Shown: in pieces, positions 8,399 to 16,640 of the stretch
Layout: each line of letters opens with the position of its first letter
How positions within the stretch are numbered: the first letter of the stretch is position 1
Assembly (NCBI RefSeq): GCF_001552215.1
Contig: NZ_BCQT01000002.1
Location: 434,001-498,000, forward strand
DNA: 64,000 nt
Direction: 5' to 3'
Origin: Actinomadura macra NBRC 14102
Lineage (GTDB): Bacteria > Actinomycetota > Actinomycetes > Streptosporangiales > Streptosporangiaceae
The notes under the pieces: generated by a model
Told to the model about the DNA's origin: nothing
Seen by the model: only the letters and a program-made list of their open reading frames with translations
Database searches by the model: none
Program-made: the position numbers and the translations under genes

Positions 8399-9308
8399 CG
8401 ATGATCGCTCGCTTCCGGTCCATCCTCTCGGCGGGGGTCCCCCGCCCATGCGTTCGCGCACGCTTCGCCCAACGGTTGACTCATGGCTTGTCGCCCCTGC
8501 CTTCTGACCCAGCACCGCAGTTCCCGTGCGATTCGTTCCTCAGTGGGCAGATCGGGTCAGGGCGACGATGTGTGACGCCCAGACGCGAAATCGAATCAAG
8601 AGTGCGGCGAAAAAGTAACCTACGCGACCCCCTGGTCAGTAATTTGTCACCATTCGGCCAGCCTTGATCCTGCATCTTCGGTCGTCCGAAGTTGAAAAAC
8701 AAGACCCGAAAACACCGCTAGGGCCCTTCCCTGACGCTGTTGTGCACACAGGGGACCCTTGCAGTGTCTGTTTGGTTTACGCGCGGGCCGAAAATCGAAC
8801 GTACTGTTGCCTGGACGCCCGGAAAGACGAGTGATCCGTTCGGACGGCCCTCACGCTCCGAAGCGGTGATTTTTTACCGCGTTACGGTCGTGCATACCGG
8901 GAGCGTTCCAGAGATTACATCCCAGGTCAGGGGTGCGCCAGAGCAGACAGAGAACCGTCACCTCGCAGCTATGTGTAGTGGGAAGGTGACGCCATGCTGA
9001 AGGGTTTTGGAGTGGGGGGTAACAGCTCCGGTAAGGACCCACTTGAAAGTTGGTCAGGTCTGGCGGCCACCCCCGGCCACTTGCGGCCGTTTGTCGAACC
9101 GCGAGTGACCACCCGGTCGGCTGTGACGCTCCGTGCCAGCGCGCCCGTGTCCGAGTCACCCTGCGGGCCCCGCCGAATCGGGCCCAGACGGCCATCCCGC
9201 CCCATCGGGTAGACCGTCCGGACCCGCCCTCGAACCGACTCTCGAACCGACTCTCGAACCGCTTCGGTCCGCTTCGCGGACCGACCCGCCAACCGGACCC
9301 GAACCGGG
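8399..9308. other. Long non-coding gap downstream of murA, relatively AT-rich
   Basis: About 900 bases with no convincing gene. The part 8516-9000 is visibly richer in A and T than the rest of the window and should contain the regulator's promoter. The part near murA holds a tandem repeat and hairpins, listed separately. A 72-codon plus-strand frame at 8994 has a fair ribosome site (AAGGTG) but no coding character. In some actinobacteria an rRNA operon follows murA; no rRNA sequence was recognised here. Confidence 0.45.
9229..9264. repeat. Three tandem 12-bp repeats
   Basis: Three copies of CTCGAACCGACT in a row, the last ending CTT. They lie between the murA stop and the long gap. No known function. 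Confidence 0.7.
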
Positions 9309-9326
9309 TCAGTCCGCTTCGCGGAC
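9265..9326 (-). terminator. Paired hairpins at the 3' end of murA
   Basis: The stem CGGTCCGC/GCGGACCG with a TTC loop at 9265-9283 is echoed by GTCCGC-TTC-GCGGAC at 9312-9326, which lies inside the last murA codons. A third small inverted repeat (GACCC/GGGTC) lies between. Together they probably end murA transcription. Confidence 0.5.
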
Positions 9327-10601
9327 GATCTCGGCGCCCAGCTGGGACAGGCGCTCGGCCGTGTGCGCGTGGCCCCGGTCGAGGTAGTACGCGGAGGTGA
9401 TGGTGGTCTCGCCCTCGGCCGCCAGGCCGGCCAGGACGAGCGCGCTTCCGCAGCGCAGGTCGTGCGCCTCGACCTCGGCGCCGCGCAGGCCGCGTGGCCC
9501 GTTCACCTTGGCGCGGTTGCCGTCCACCTCGATGTCGGCGCCCATCTTGCCGAGCTCCTCGGCCAGCTTGAACCGGCCGTCGAAGATCCGCTCGTAGATA
9601 TAGGACGGGCCTTCGGCCAGGCACGACAGCGCCATGATCGGCGACTGGAGGTCGGTGGCGAAGCCGGGGTACTCGTCGGTGATGACGTTGATCGGGCGGA
9701 GCGTCCGCTCGCGGCGGACCTGGAGGACGGCGCCCTGCTGGTGGAACTCGACGCCCATCTGCTCCAGCTTGTCCGCGGCGACGCCGAGGTGCTCCAGGGT
9801 GGCGCCGACGAGGTTCAGATCGCCGCCGGTGATCGCGGCGGCCATCACGAACACGCCGGCGTCGATGCGGTCGGGCATCACGGTGTGCTCGACGGCGGTC
9901 AGCTCGTCCACGCCCTCGACGGTGATGAACCCGGTGCCGCCGCCGCTGATCTTGGCGCCCATCGCCTGCAGGATCGCGATGTTGTCCAGCACCTCGGGCT
10001 CCAGCGCCGCGTTCTTGATCAGCGTGGTGCCGTGGGCCAGCGCGGCCGCCATGATCAGGTTCTCGGTGCCGGTGTGCGAGGGGGTGTCGCAGTACAGCGT
10101 CCCGCCGCGCAGGTCGCCGGCCTTGATGTGGATGATCCCGTCGCCGTTGTCGGCCACGTGCTCGGTGACCGTGGCGCCCATCCGCTTGAAGCCGTTGTAG
10201 TGGAAGTCCAGGTTGCGGCTTCCGAGGTTGCATCCGCCGACGCCCTCGATCACGGCCTCGCCGAGCCGGTGCAGCAGCGCGGGGACGAACAGGAACGAGC
10301 CGCGGAACCGGGAGGCGATGTCGGCGGGGAGCACCGGTGTGCTGAGCGAGGACGCGTCGATGACGAGCGTCCGCTCGGTCTCGTGCAACTCGGCCTTGGC
10401 GCCGATGGCCCGGGCGAGCTCGACCGCGCGCCGCACGTCCTCGATGATCGGGACGTTCCGCAGGACCGTACGTCCCGTGGACGCCATCAGCGAGGCACCG
10501 ATCATCGGCAGGACGGCGTTCTTGGCCCCCTGGATGAAAACGGTGCCTTGCAGCTGCCGGCCTCCGCGCACGCGGTAGCGAACCTCATGGCCCATGCTCA
10601 T
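9309..10601 (-). CDS. murA: UDP-N-acetylglucosamine 1-carboxyvinyltransferase
   Basis: 430 residues, the usual length. MurA adds enolpyruvate from PEP to UDP-GlcNAc, the first committed step of peptidoglycan synthesis, in the cytoplasm. Visible features are the substrate lysine-asparagine pair (GAKNAVLPM, residues 26-27 onward), the catalytic loop VGGCNLGSRN with cysteine about residue 124, ATDLQSPIMALSCLAEG and DLRCGSALVLAGLAAEG. A cysteine at the loop position predicts sensitivity to fosfomycin, whereas mycobacteria carry aspartate there. The loop reads GSRNLDFHY where GSRPLDFH is commoner, so this may be the second MurA-type paralogue known in some actinomycetes. The ATG follows a GGAG-type site. 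Confidence 0.92.
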   Translation of the reverse strand: MSMGHEVRYRVRGGRQLQGTVFIQGAKNAVLPMIGASLMASTGRTVLRNVPIIEDVRRAVELARAIGAKAELHETERTLVIDASSLSTPVLPADIASRFRGSFLFVPALLHRLGEAVIEGVGGCNLGSRNLDFHYNGFKRMGATVTEHVADNGDGIIHIKAGDLRGGTLYCDTPSHTGTENLIMAAALAHGTTLIKNAALEPEVLDNIAILQAMGAKISGGGTGFITVEGVDELTAVEHTVMPDRIDAGVFVMAAAITGGDLNLVGATLEHLGVAADKLEQMGVEFHQQGAVLQVRRERTLRPINVITDEYPGFATDLQSPIMALSCLAEGPSYIYERIFDGRFKLAEELGKMGADIEVDGNRAKVNGPRGLRGAEVEAHDLRCGSALVLAGLAAEGETTITSAYYLDRGHAHTAERLSQLGAEIVREAD

Positions 10602-10888
10602 CTCCGCCTTACTCCTTCTCGGGTGCGGTCAACGGTGTCTACCGGATCAAGGTGTCACCGGATCAAGTGGGACTACGGCGGATCACAAGGGCCGAGCGCC
10701 GAACGGTGTCCCCCCTCTGCGCCAACGCGACCCAAGTAAACCATCGAGCCGGGTGTGAGGTGTCCGGCCCGCGCCACCTCGGCGCCGGTCTGCTCGCTTA
10801 GATACCCGGCCCATCGCAAAGGTTCGGCCTGGCGAGCAAATTCGGCCCCCGGACGTGCGGGTCCGCGCCCGCCGTTAGGGTGATCTTC

Positions 10889-11935
10889 ATGGACGAGACG
10901 CCCGGCTGGGACGCCATCGACGCCGCGCTGCGCCCCCTTTACGGGGACGTCAAGCCCTACCATCTGGCGTCGGTGGTGAAGTGGTCGCTCGGCGGCCCCG
11001 ATCCGCTCGACGGCATCAGCATCTACGCGCGGACCGAGCCGGTGCCGCACTGGCATCTCATCTCCTACGGCATGTCCGAGCTGTACGGCAAGCAGGAGAC
11101 CAGCGACCCGGACGAGTCGGGCTGGGGCTTTGAGTTCACGTTCCGGGTCGTGCGTGACCCGGCCGAGGAGACGCCGCCGATCTGGGCGGCGAACCTGCTG
11201 CAGAACCTCGGCCGGTACGTGTTCCACTCGGGCAACTGGTTCGAGCCCGGCCACCACATGAGCGTCAACGGTCCGATCGCCGCCGAGCGCGAGGGCTCCG
11301 ACATCCGCGCCGTCGCCTTCGTCCTGGACCCGGAGCTGGCGGAGATCTCGACACCGCACGGGCGCCTGAAGTTCCTCCAGGTCGTGGGTCTCGCGACAGA
11401 GGAGTACGAGGCGATCCGCCAATGGAACGCGGCATCCTTCATGGAGGCGCTCGCCCCGTATCTGCCGCTGTTCGTCACTGACGTCGACCGGGGCTCCCTG
11501 CTCGCCCGTCCGGAGCTGGCGCGCACCGTCCGGGAGGGCGTCGACCGGGACGGCTCGAACAGCGGCCTGCTGTACGTGACCACCGCGCACTGGACGCGCG
11601 GCGCCTACGGGACGACGCTGCGGCTCGGAGCGCTTCAGGCCCCGGCCGTCGCCGAATCCCTGCGCGGACGGCTGCCCTTCGGACGTGAGTTGCTCCTCCA
11701 GACCGACGAGACGCTGCTGACGTTCCGCCCGTCCGACGCGTTCGCGGTGGAGGAGCCCGAAGATGGTGTGCTGGTGGTGCACGTCCCGCCCGCCGCCCTG
11801 GACGACCTCGCCGACACGCTGCGCCCGACCGCGGGCAGCAGGCCCGTCCGCGCGTTCCCCGGCCTCACCGTCGAGATCGTCCCCACCGCCATGCGCGACC
11901 GCTACGGCAACGAGACCGGCGAGGTCGTCGGCTGA
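10889..11935 (+). CDS. Suppressor of fused (SUFU) domain protein
   Basis: 348 residues. The N-terminal half matches the bacterial SUFU domain: KPYHLASVVKWSLGGPDPLD, HWHLISYGMSELY and GFEFTFRVVRD are typical. The C-terminal half is less conserved, with repeated beta-type segments. In animals SUFU controls Gli factors; in bacteria the domain is often linked to polymorphic toxin immunity, though many free-standing copies have unknown roles. The ATG is preceded by AGGGTGA. It is divergent from murA, and no toxin gene is adjacent, so immunity is not supported here. Confidence 0.82.
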   Translation: MDETPGWDAIDAALRPLYGDVKPYHLASVVKWSLGGPDPLDGISIYARTEPVPHWHLISYGMSELYGKQETSDPDESGWGFEFTFRVVRDPAEETPPIWAANLLQNLGRYVFHSGNWFEPGHHMSVNGPIAAEREGSDIRAVAFVLDPELAEISTPHGRLKFLQVVGLATEEYEAIRQWNAASFMEALAPYLPLFVTDVDRGSLLARPELARTVREGVDRDGSNSGLLYVTTAHWTRGAYGTTLRLGALQAPAVAESLRGRLPFGRELLLQTDETLLTFRPSDAFAVEEPEDGVLVVHVPPAALDDLADTLRPTAGSRPVRAFPGLTVEIVPTAMRDRYGNETGEVVG

Positions 11936-12000
11936 GGCCGGGGGGCATCGCTCACCCGAGACTCGCTCAGTCGAGCCCGTCGGTCAGGCGAGCCCGTCGG

Positions 12001-12858
12001 TCAGTCGAAGGTGCGGCCGGTGAGGCGTTCGTAGGCCTCGACGTACTTGGCGCGGGTGCGCTCGACGATCGCGGGTGGCAGGGACGGCGGCGCCTCGCCG
12101 GACGCGCGGTCCCAGCCTGACTCGGGGGACAGCAGCCAGTCGCGGACGAACTGCTTGTCGAACGACGGCTGCGCGTGGCCGGGCTCCCACGCGTCCGCCG
12201 GCCAGAAGCGGGAGGAGTCGGGTGTGAGGACCTCGTCGGCGAGGACGAGCTCGCCGTCCGGCGCCCAGCCCAGCTCGATCTTGGTGTCGGCGACGATGAT
12301 GCCGCGCTCGCGGCCGAGCTCGGCGCCGCGCCGGTAGACCGCGAGGGTCGCGTCCCGGAGCCGGGCGGCGACGTCCGCACCGACGGCCTGCTCGACCTGC
12401 GCGAACGTCATCGCCTCGTCATGCTCGCCGACATCGGCCTTGGTCGTCGGGGTGAAGATCGGCTCGGGCAGCCGGGAGCCGTCCGCGAGGCCGGGCGGCA
12501 GCGGGATCCCGCAGACCGCCCCCGTCGCCCGGTAGTCGGTGAGACCGGAGCCGGTGAGGTACCCGCGCGCGACGCACTCGACCTTGACCATGTCGAGCCG
12601 GCGGGCGACGACGGACCGGCCGGCCCACTCCGCGGGCGCGCCCTCCGGCAGGTCCGTGGAGAGGACGTGGTTGGGCAGCAGGTCCGCGAGCCGCTCGAAC
12701 CACCACAGCGAGAGCTGGGTGAGGACGCGGCCCTTGTCCGGGATGGGGGTGTCCAGGATGTAGTCGAACGCCGAGATCGTGTCGCGGGCCACCATGAGCA
12801 GCTCGCCACCGGGCAGCTCGTACAGATCCCGGACCTTGCCGCTGTGCAGGTGCTTCAC
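12001..12858 (-). CDS. purC: Phosphoribosylaminoimidazole-succinocarboxamide synthase (SAICAR synthase)
   Basis: 285 residues. It joins aspartate to CAIR with ATP in purine synthesis. Characteristic segments are HSGKVRDLYEL at the start (ATP-binding), VARGYLTGSG, GIIVADTKIELG and DEVLTPDSSRFW. The GTG start has TGGAGG four bases upstream and overlaps the stop of the MOSC gene by four bases (GTGA), which indicates translational coupling. It is the last gene of the run purD, purB, MOSC, purC. Confidence 0.95.
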   Translation of the reverse strand: MKHLHSGKVRDLYELPGGELLMVARDTISAFDYILDTPIPDKGRVLTQLSLWWFERLADLLPNHVLSTDLPEGAPAEWAGRSVVARRLDMVKVECVARGYLTGSGLTDYRATGAVCGIPLPPGLADGSRLPEPIFTPTTKADVGEHDEAMTFAQVEQAVGADVAARLRDATLAVYRRGAELGRERGIIVADTKIELGWAPDGELVLADEVLTPDSSRFWPADAWEPGHAQPSFDKQFVRDWLLSPESGWDRASGEAPPSLPPAIVERTRAKYVEAYERLTGRTFD

Positions 12859-13634
12859 GTGGCCTCCAGGATGTCGACGGGGTCGCCGAGCGCGAGCGGG
12901 CCCGGCGTGCGAGGGGTCCCGTTCTGCCCGAACATGATCCCCTGGTCGATGGTGCGGTAGGTCGCGAGGGTCCGCAGCGGCTCGCGGCCACGCTCGCCGG
13001 TGTCCTGGTCGGTGGTGGTGAGGACGCAGCGGCTGCACGCCTTGAGCAGCTCGATCACCGTCTCGCCGACCCGCAGCAGCCGGACGGAGTCCTCGGCGTA
13101 CGCACCGAGCCCCTCGATGACGAGGTTCGGCCGGAACCGGTTCATCGGGAGCGGCTCGTCCAGCCGCCCGTTGAGGTCGGCGAGCGACTCGGCGGAGATG
13201 ACCAGCAGCGGATACCGGTCGGCGAACATCAGCTCGTCGCCCTGGGACGTGGCCCGGCGGCCGGTGAAGCGCACCAGCCGGCAGTCGCGGTCCAGGAGGG
13301 CGGAGAACCAGGCGTCCGCCTCGTCACCCTGCCCGATGCCCTGGCAGTCGTGCCGGTGGATGATCACGTCCAGGACGGGGCCGTCGTCCACCACCTTGTG
13401 GACGAGCGGCGCCATACCCGGCGCGTTCACCGTCAGGACCGTGCCGTCGTACGACGGTCGCATCAACGCCATCGGCGCGAGCTCCCGCTGCGACAGGAAC
13501 CGCCCCTCGGGTGTGACGAGCATGAACTCGCGGTCGTACCGCAGCCCCCGGGCGGTCAGCTCGGCGGAGGTCAGCGACGTGCCGCGGCCGCTCTTGAGCG
13601 GGTAGACGTTCAGCTCGGTCAGGGTCGCCGGCAA
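12855..13634 (-). CDS. MOSC domain protein with N-terminal beta-barrel (YcbX type)
   Basis: 259 residues. The MOSC N-terminal barrel begins TELNVYPLKSGRGTSL. The MOSC domain carries the conserved cysteine motif CSRCVLTTTDQDTG near residue 205, which ligates molybdenum cofactor in YcbX and mARC proteins, and ends NGTPRTPGPLALGDPV. The family reduces N-hydroxylated compounds, including toxic base analogues. A TTG start is read because GGAGGGACC lies directly upstream. The gene sits between purB and purC with a 46-base gap and a four-base overlap. A role in clearing N-hydroxylated purines would fit that place but is inference. YcbX usually has a ferredoxin domain; this one does not. Confidence 0.85.
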   Translation of the reverse strand: MPATLTELNVYPLKSGRGTSLTSAELTARGLRYDREFMLVTPEGRFLSQRELAPMALMRPSYDGTVLTVNAPGMAPLVHKVVDDGPVLDVIIHRHDCQGIGQGDEADAWFSALLDRDCRLVRFTGRRATSQGDELMFADRYPLLVISAESLADLNGRLDEPLPMNRFRPNLVIEGLGAYAEDSVRLLRVGETVIELLKACSRCVLTTTDQDTGERGREPLRTLATYRTIDQGIMFGQNGTPRTPGPLALGDPVDILEAT

Positions 13635-13680
13635 GGTCCCTCCAGCGGGGCTCGGATGCGCTCCACGGACCCCCCCATGG

Positions 13681-14991
13681 TCAGGCGAGGGCCGTCAGAC
13701 GGTCGAAGACGGGGGTGAGGCGTTCGACGAAGCGTTCGGGCCGGCACACCGCGTCCAGGCGCGCCTCGTCCAGGGTGAGGCCGGCCTCGGCGGCGCGCTT
13801 GCGCAGCGTCTCGCGGAAGGGGACACCCGTCTCCCATGTCTCCATCGCAGCCCTCTGGACGAGCGGGTACGCCTCGTCGTCGCGCGACATGCCCGCCTCG
13901 ACCAGCTCCAGCAGCACGGTCGAGGTGTAGATCAGCCCGCCGGTCGACTCCAGGTTGGCCTTCATCCGCGCCTCGTCCACCACCAGGCCGGACATCAGCC
14001 TGTTGGTCAGGTTCAGCATGTAGTCGAGCGCGACGGACGCGTCCGGCAGCGCGATCCGCTCGGTGGAGGAGTGCGAGATGTCGCGCTCGTGCCAGAGCGG
14101 GATGCCCTCCAGCACCGGGACGATCTGCGCGCGGACGATCCGGGCCATCCCGGCGAGCCGCTCGGAGATGATCGGGTTCTTCTTGTGCGGCATCGCCGAC
14201 GAACCCTTCTGGCCCTTGCCGAACGGCTCCCACAACTCGCGGACCTCGGTGCGCTGGCCGTGCCGGACCTCCAGCGCCACCGCCTCGCACACCGTCGCCA
14301 TGATCGCCAGAGCCGAGACCCACTCGCTGATGCCGTCGCGCATGACGACCTGCGTCGAGACGTCCGCGCTCTTCAGCCCGAGTTTGCGCGCGACATGCAG
14401 CTCGACGGCCGGGTCGATGTTGGAGTACGTCCCGACGGCGCCGGAGATCGCCATCACGCCGACGGCCTCGCGGGCGCGGCGGAGCCGGTCGCGGGAGCGC
14501 GCCATGGCGAACGCGAAGTCCGCGACGCGGTGGCCCCACACGTCCGGCTCGCCGTGGATGCCGTGCGTCCGGCCCACCCGCAGGGTCGCCCGGTGCGCCA
14601 GCGCGTGGTCGCGCAGCGTCGCGACGAGCGCGTCGGCCTTGGCGAGCAGGATGTCGGACGCCTCGACGAGCTGGAGCGCGAGCGCCGTGTCGAGCAGGTC
14701 GGACGAGGTCATGCCGAAATGGACGTACCGGGCCGCCTCACGCGGCTCGGTGTTGTCCGCCCACGCCGACAGGAAGGCGATCACGTCGTGCTGCGTGACC
14801 GCCTCGATCTCGTGCACCGCCTCCGGTGTCGGCGGCGGCGCCTTGCGGACCGGCTCGACCACCTCCGGCGGGATCGTGCCGGCCTCGGCGTGGGCCTCGA
14901 CGACGAGGACCTCCACCTGGCACCACAGCTCGTATTTGTGCGCGTCGCTCCAGACGCGCCCCATCTCCGGAAGTGTGTACCGCTCAATCAC
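13681..14991 (-). CDS. purB: Adenylosuccinate lyase
   Basis: 436 residues. It removes fumarate from SAICAR and from adenylosuccinate. The fumarase/aspartase signature is GSSAMPHKKNP, with the catalytic serine in the mobile loop, and the histidine pair is in GMTSSDLLDTAL and GRTHGIHGEPD. The GTG start gives MIERYTLPEMGRVW, the usual N-terminus. It follows purD after 52 bases and precedes the MOSC gene, so it is an internal gene of the purine operon. Confidence 0.95.
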   Translation of the reverse strand: MIERYTLPEMGRVWSDAHKYELWCQVEVLVVEAHAEAGTIPPEVVEPVRKAPPPTPEAVHEIEAVTQHDVIAFLSAWADNTEPREAARYVHFGMTSSDLLDTALALQLVEASDILLAKADALVATLRDHALAHRATLRVGRTHGIHGEPDVWGHRVADFAFAMARSRDRLRRAREAVGVMAISGAVGTYSNIDPAVELHVARKLGLKSADVSTQVVMRDGISEWVSALAIMATVCEAVALEVRHGQRTEVRELWEPFGKGQKGSSAMPHKKNPIISERLAGMARIVRAQIVPVLEGIPLWHERDISHSSTERIALPDASVALDYMLNLTNRLMSGLVVDEARMKANLESTGGLIYTSTVLLELVEAGMSRDDEAYPLVQRAAMETWETGVPFRETLRKRAAEAGLTLDEARLDAVCRPERFVERLTPVFDRLTALA

Positions 14992-15043
14992 CCGACGATT
15001 GTCCCAGGTCGGCCGACCGGAGTTCGGGCCGGGGCGGGATGCT

Positions 15044-16288
15044 TTACGAAGTCGCGTTCAAGGCGATGTCGGTGCGGTGATGGGCGCCCCGCAGACCGAT
15101 CTTGGCGACGGCCTCGTAGGCGGCCTCGCGGGCGCCGGCCACGTCCGGCCCGGAGCCCACCACATCGAGGACGCGCCCCCCGCCCGCGACGAGGCGCCCC
15201 TCCGCGTCCCGTGCGGTGCCCGCGTGCAGGACGTAGGCGCCCTCGACCGCGTCCGCCTCGTCCAGGCCGGTGATCTCGTCGCCCTTGACCGGCGCGGACG
15301 GGTACCCCTCCGCGGCCACCACGACGGTGACGGCGGCCCCCGGACGCCACTCCGGCCGCAGATCGGGGTCGAGCCCGCCGATCGCGCAGGACTGAAGGAG
15401 CGTCCCGAGCGGCGTGGCGAGCCTGTCCAGGATGACCTGGACCTCCGGGTCACCGAACCGGGCGTTGAACTCGATCACCCGGACGCCCCGGGACGTCAGC
15501 GCCAGCCCCGCGTACAGCACGCCGACGTACGGGGTCTCGCGGCGGCGCAGCTCGTCCACGACGGGCTGCACGACCGTGGACATGATCTCGTCCACGAGGC
15601 CGGGCGGCGCCCAGAGCAGCGGCGTGTAGGCGCCCATCCCGCCCGTGTTGGGGCCCTCGCCGCCGTCGTAGGCCCGTTTGAAGTCCTGCGCGGGCAGCAG
15701 CGGTACGGCGTGCTGCCCGTCGCACAGCGCGAACAGCGACACCTCCGGACCGTCCAGGAACTCCTCGATGACGACCCGCTCGCAGGCCGCGGCATGCGCG
15801 GCCGCGGCGGCGCGGTCCTCGGTCACCACGACGCCCTTCCCCGCCGCGAGCCCGTCGTCCTTCACCACATAGGGCGGGCCGAACGCCTCCAGCGCCGCCT
15901 CTGCCTGCGCGGTCGTCTCGCACACGTGCGCCGCCGCCGTCGGCACCCCCGCCGCCGCCATGATCTCCTTGGCGAACGCCTTAGAACCCTCGATGCGCGC
16001 GGCGGCGCGATCGGGCCCGAAACACGGGATCCCGACGGCGCGGACGGCGTCACCGACCCCCGCCACGAGCACCGCCTCCGGGCCCACCACGACCAACTCG
16101 ATCCCGAGCCGTCCTGCCAGCTCGGTCACGGCGGTGGGATCGGTGGGATCGAGCTGGTGGTTGTCCGCGATCTCGGCCGTGCCCGGATTGCCCGGGGCGC
16201 AGTGGAGGGCGGTGACGGCAGGGTCACGATGCAGGGCGCGGGCGAGCGCGTGCTCGCGGCCACCCGATCCAAGGACGAGTACTCGCAC
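15044..16288 (-). CDS. purD: Phosphoribosylamine-glycine ligase
   Basis: 414 residues. It is an ATP-grasp enzyme that joins glycine to phosphoribosylamine. The N-terminus VRVLVLGSGGREHALARAL, the ATP-grasp part YVVKDDGLAAGKGVVV, the signature RFGDPEVQVIL and the linker GPNTGGMGAY are all present. The GTG start matches the family; a GTG 75 bases upstream is in frame but would add a tail that family members lack. It is the first gene of the purine operon, and its promoter should lie in the gap shared with the corA leader. Confidence 0.95.
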   Translation of the reverse strand: MRVLVLGSGGREHALARALHRDPAVTALHCAPGNPGTAEIADNHQLDPTDPTAVTELAGRLGIELVVVGPEAVLVAGVGDAVRAVGIPCFGPDRAAARIEGSKAFAKEIMAAAGVPTAAAHVCETTAQAEAALEAFGPPYVVKDDGLAAGKGVVVTEDRAAAAAHAAACERVVIEEFLDGPEVSLFALCDGQHAVPLLPAQDFKRAYDGGEGPNTGGMGAYTPLLWAPPGLVDEIMSTVVQPVVDELRRRETPYVGVLYAGLALTSRGVRVIEFNARFGDPEVQVILDRLATPLGTLLQSCAIGGLDPDLRPEWRPGAAVTVVVAAEGYPSAPVKGDEITGLDEADAVEGAYVLHAGTARDAEGRLVAGGGRVLDVVGSGPDVAGAREAAYEAVAKIGLRGAHHRTDIALNATS

Positions 16289-16640
16289 GTCACGCGAGCT
16301 TAGTGCGCCCCGCTCCCGAAACGTCCCGCGGACGGCCTCCGGTGACGATGAGGCGGCCGTCACACATGCCCCAGGTGAACCTTCCCGAGGGCGGCGGCGT
16401 CTTAAATGTCGGCTGGTAAGCTGCGACGGGCTTGACGCCCCGCTGTCGAGGCGCGTGAAAGGAGGTGGTCGGGATGATTCCTGGTGATCCTTGCAGTTCG
16501 CCGGAGAACCCTCATAGTCCGGACAGGACTGTCCATCCGTCCGCCTCCATGCGTCCGGCCGTCGCCTCCGCGCGCTCCCTTCGCTGACAAGCAGGGTCGA
16601 GCGCGCGATACGTGCGTGGCCGGAGGGTTAGGAGCACCTC
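16289..16640. other. Divergent purD/corA intergenic region
   Basis: The purD and corA genes diverge here. A TAAGCT box near 16427 could be the -10 of a corA transcript. A GGGC/GCCC hairpin follows it, then the perfect ribosome site AAAGGAGGTGG at 16458-16468. That site serves a small upstream reading frame listed separately, because corA itself starts about 170 bases later. Confidence 0.45.
16474..16587 (+). CDS. Short proline-rich leader ORF upstream of corA
   Basis: 37 codons (MIPGDPCSSPENPHSPDRTV and on to a TGA). It starts at ATG six bases after one of the best ribosome sites in the window. It ends 53 bases before corA. It contains six prolines in the first 22 residues. Leader peptides rich in proline or acidic residues control Mg2+ transporter genes in enterobacteria (mgtL, corL), so a regulatory leader is a reasonable reading. 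No family match is known to me. Confidence 0.5.
   Translation: MIPGDPCSSPENPHSPDRTVHPSASMRPAVASARSLR

Noticed and set aside
8994..9212. 72-codon frame with an AAGGTG site downstream of murA
   Set aside because: No protein-like composition and no known family; kept only as part of the gap.
8516..9308. An rRNA operon after murA, as in mycobacteria
   Set aside because: No 16S-like sequence was recognised; the interval is too short.
14063..16303. A 746-codon plus-strand frame opposite purB and purD
   Set aside because: Antisense shadow of two certain genes; repetitive Arg/Ser composition.
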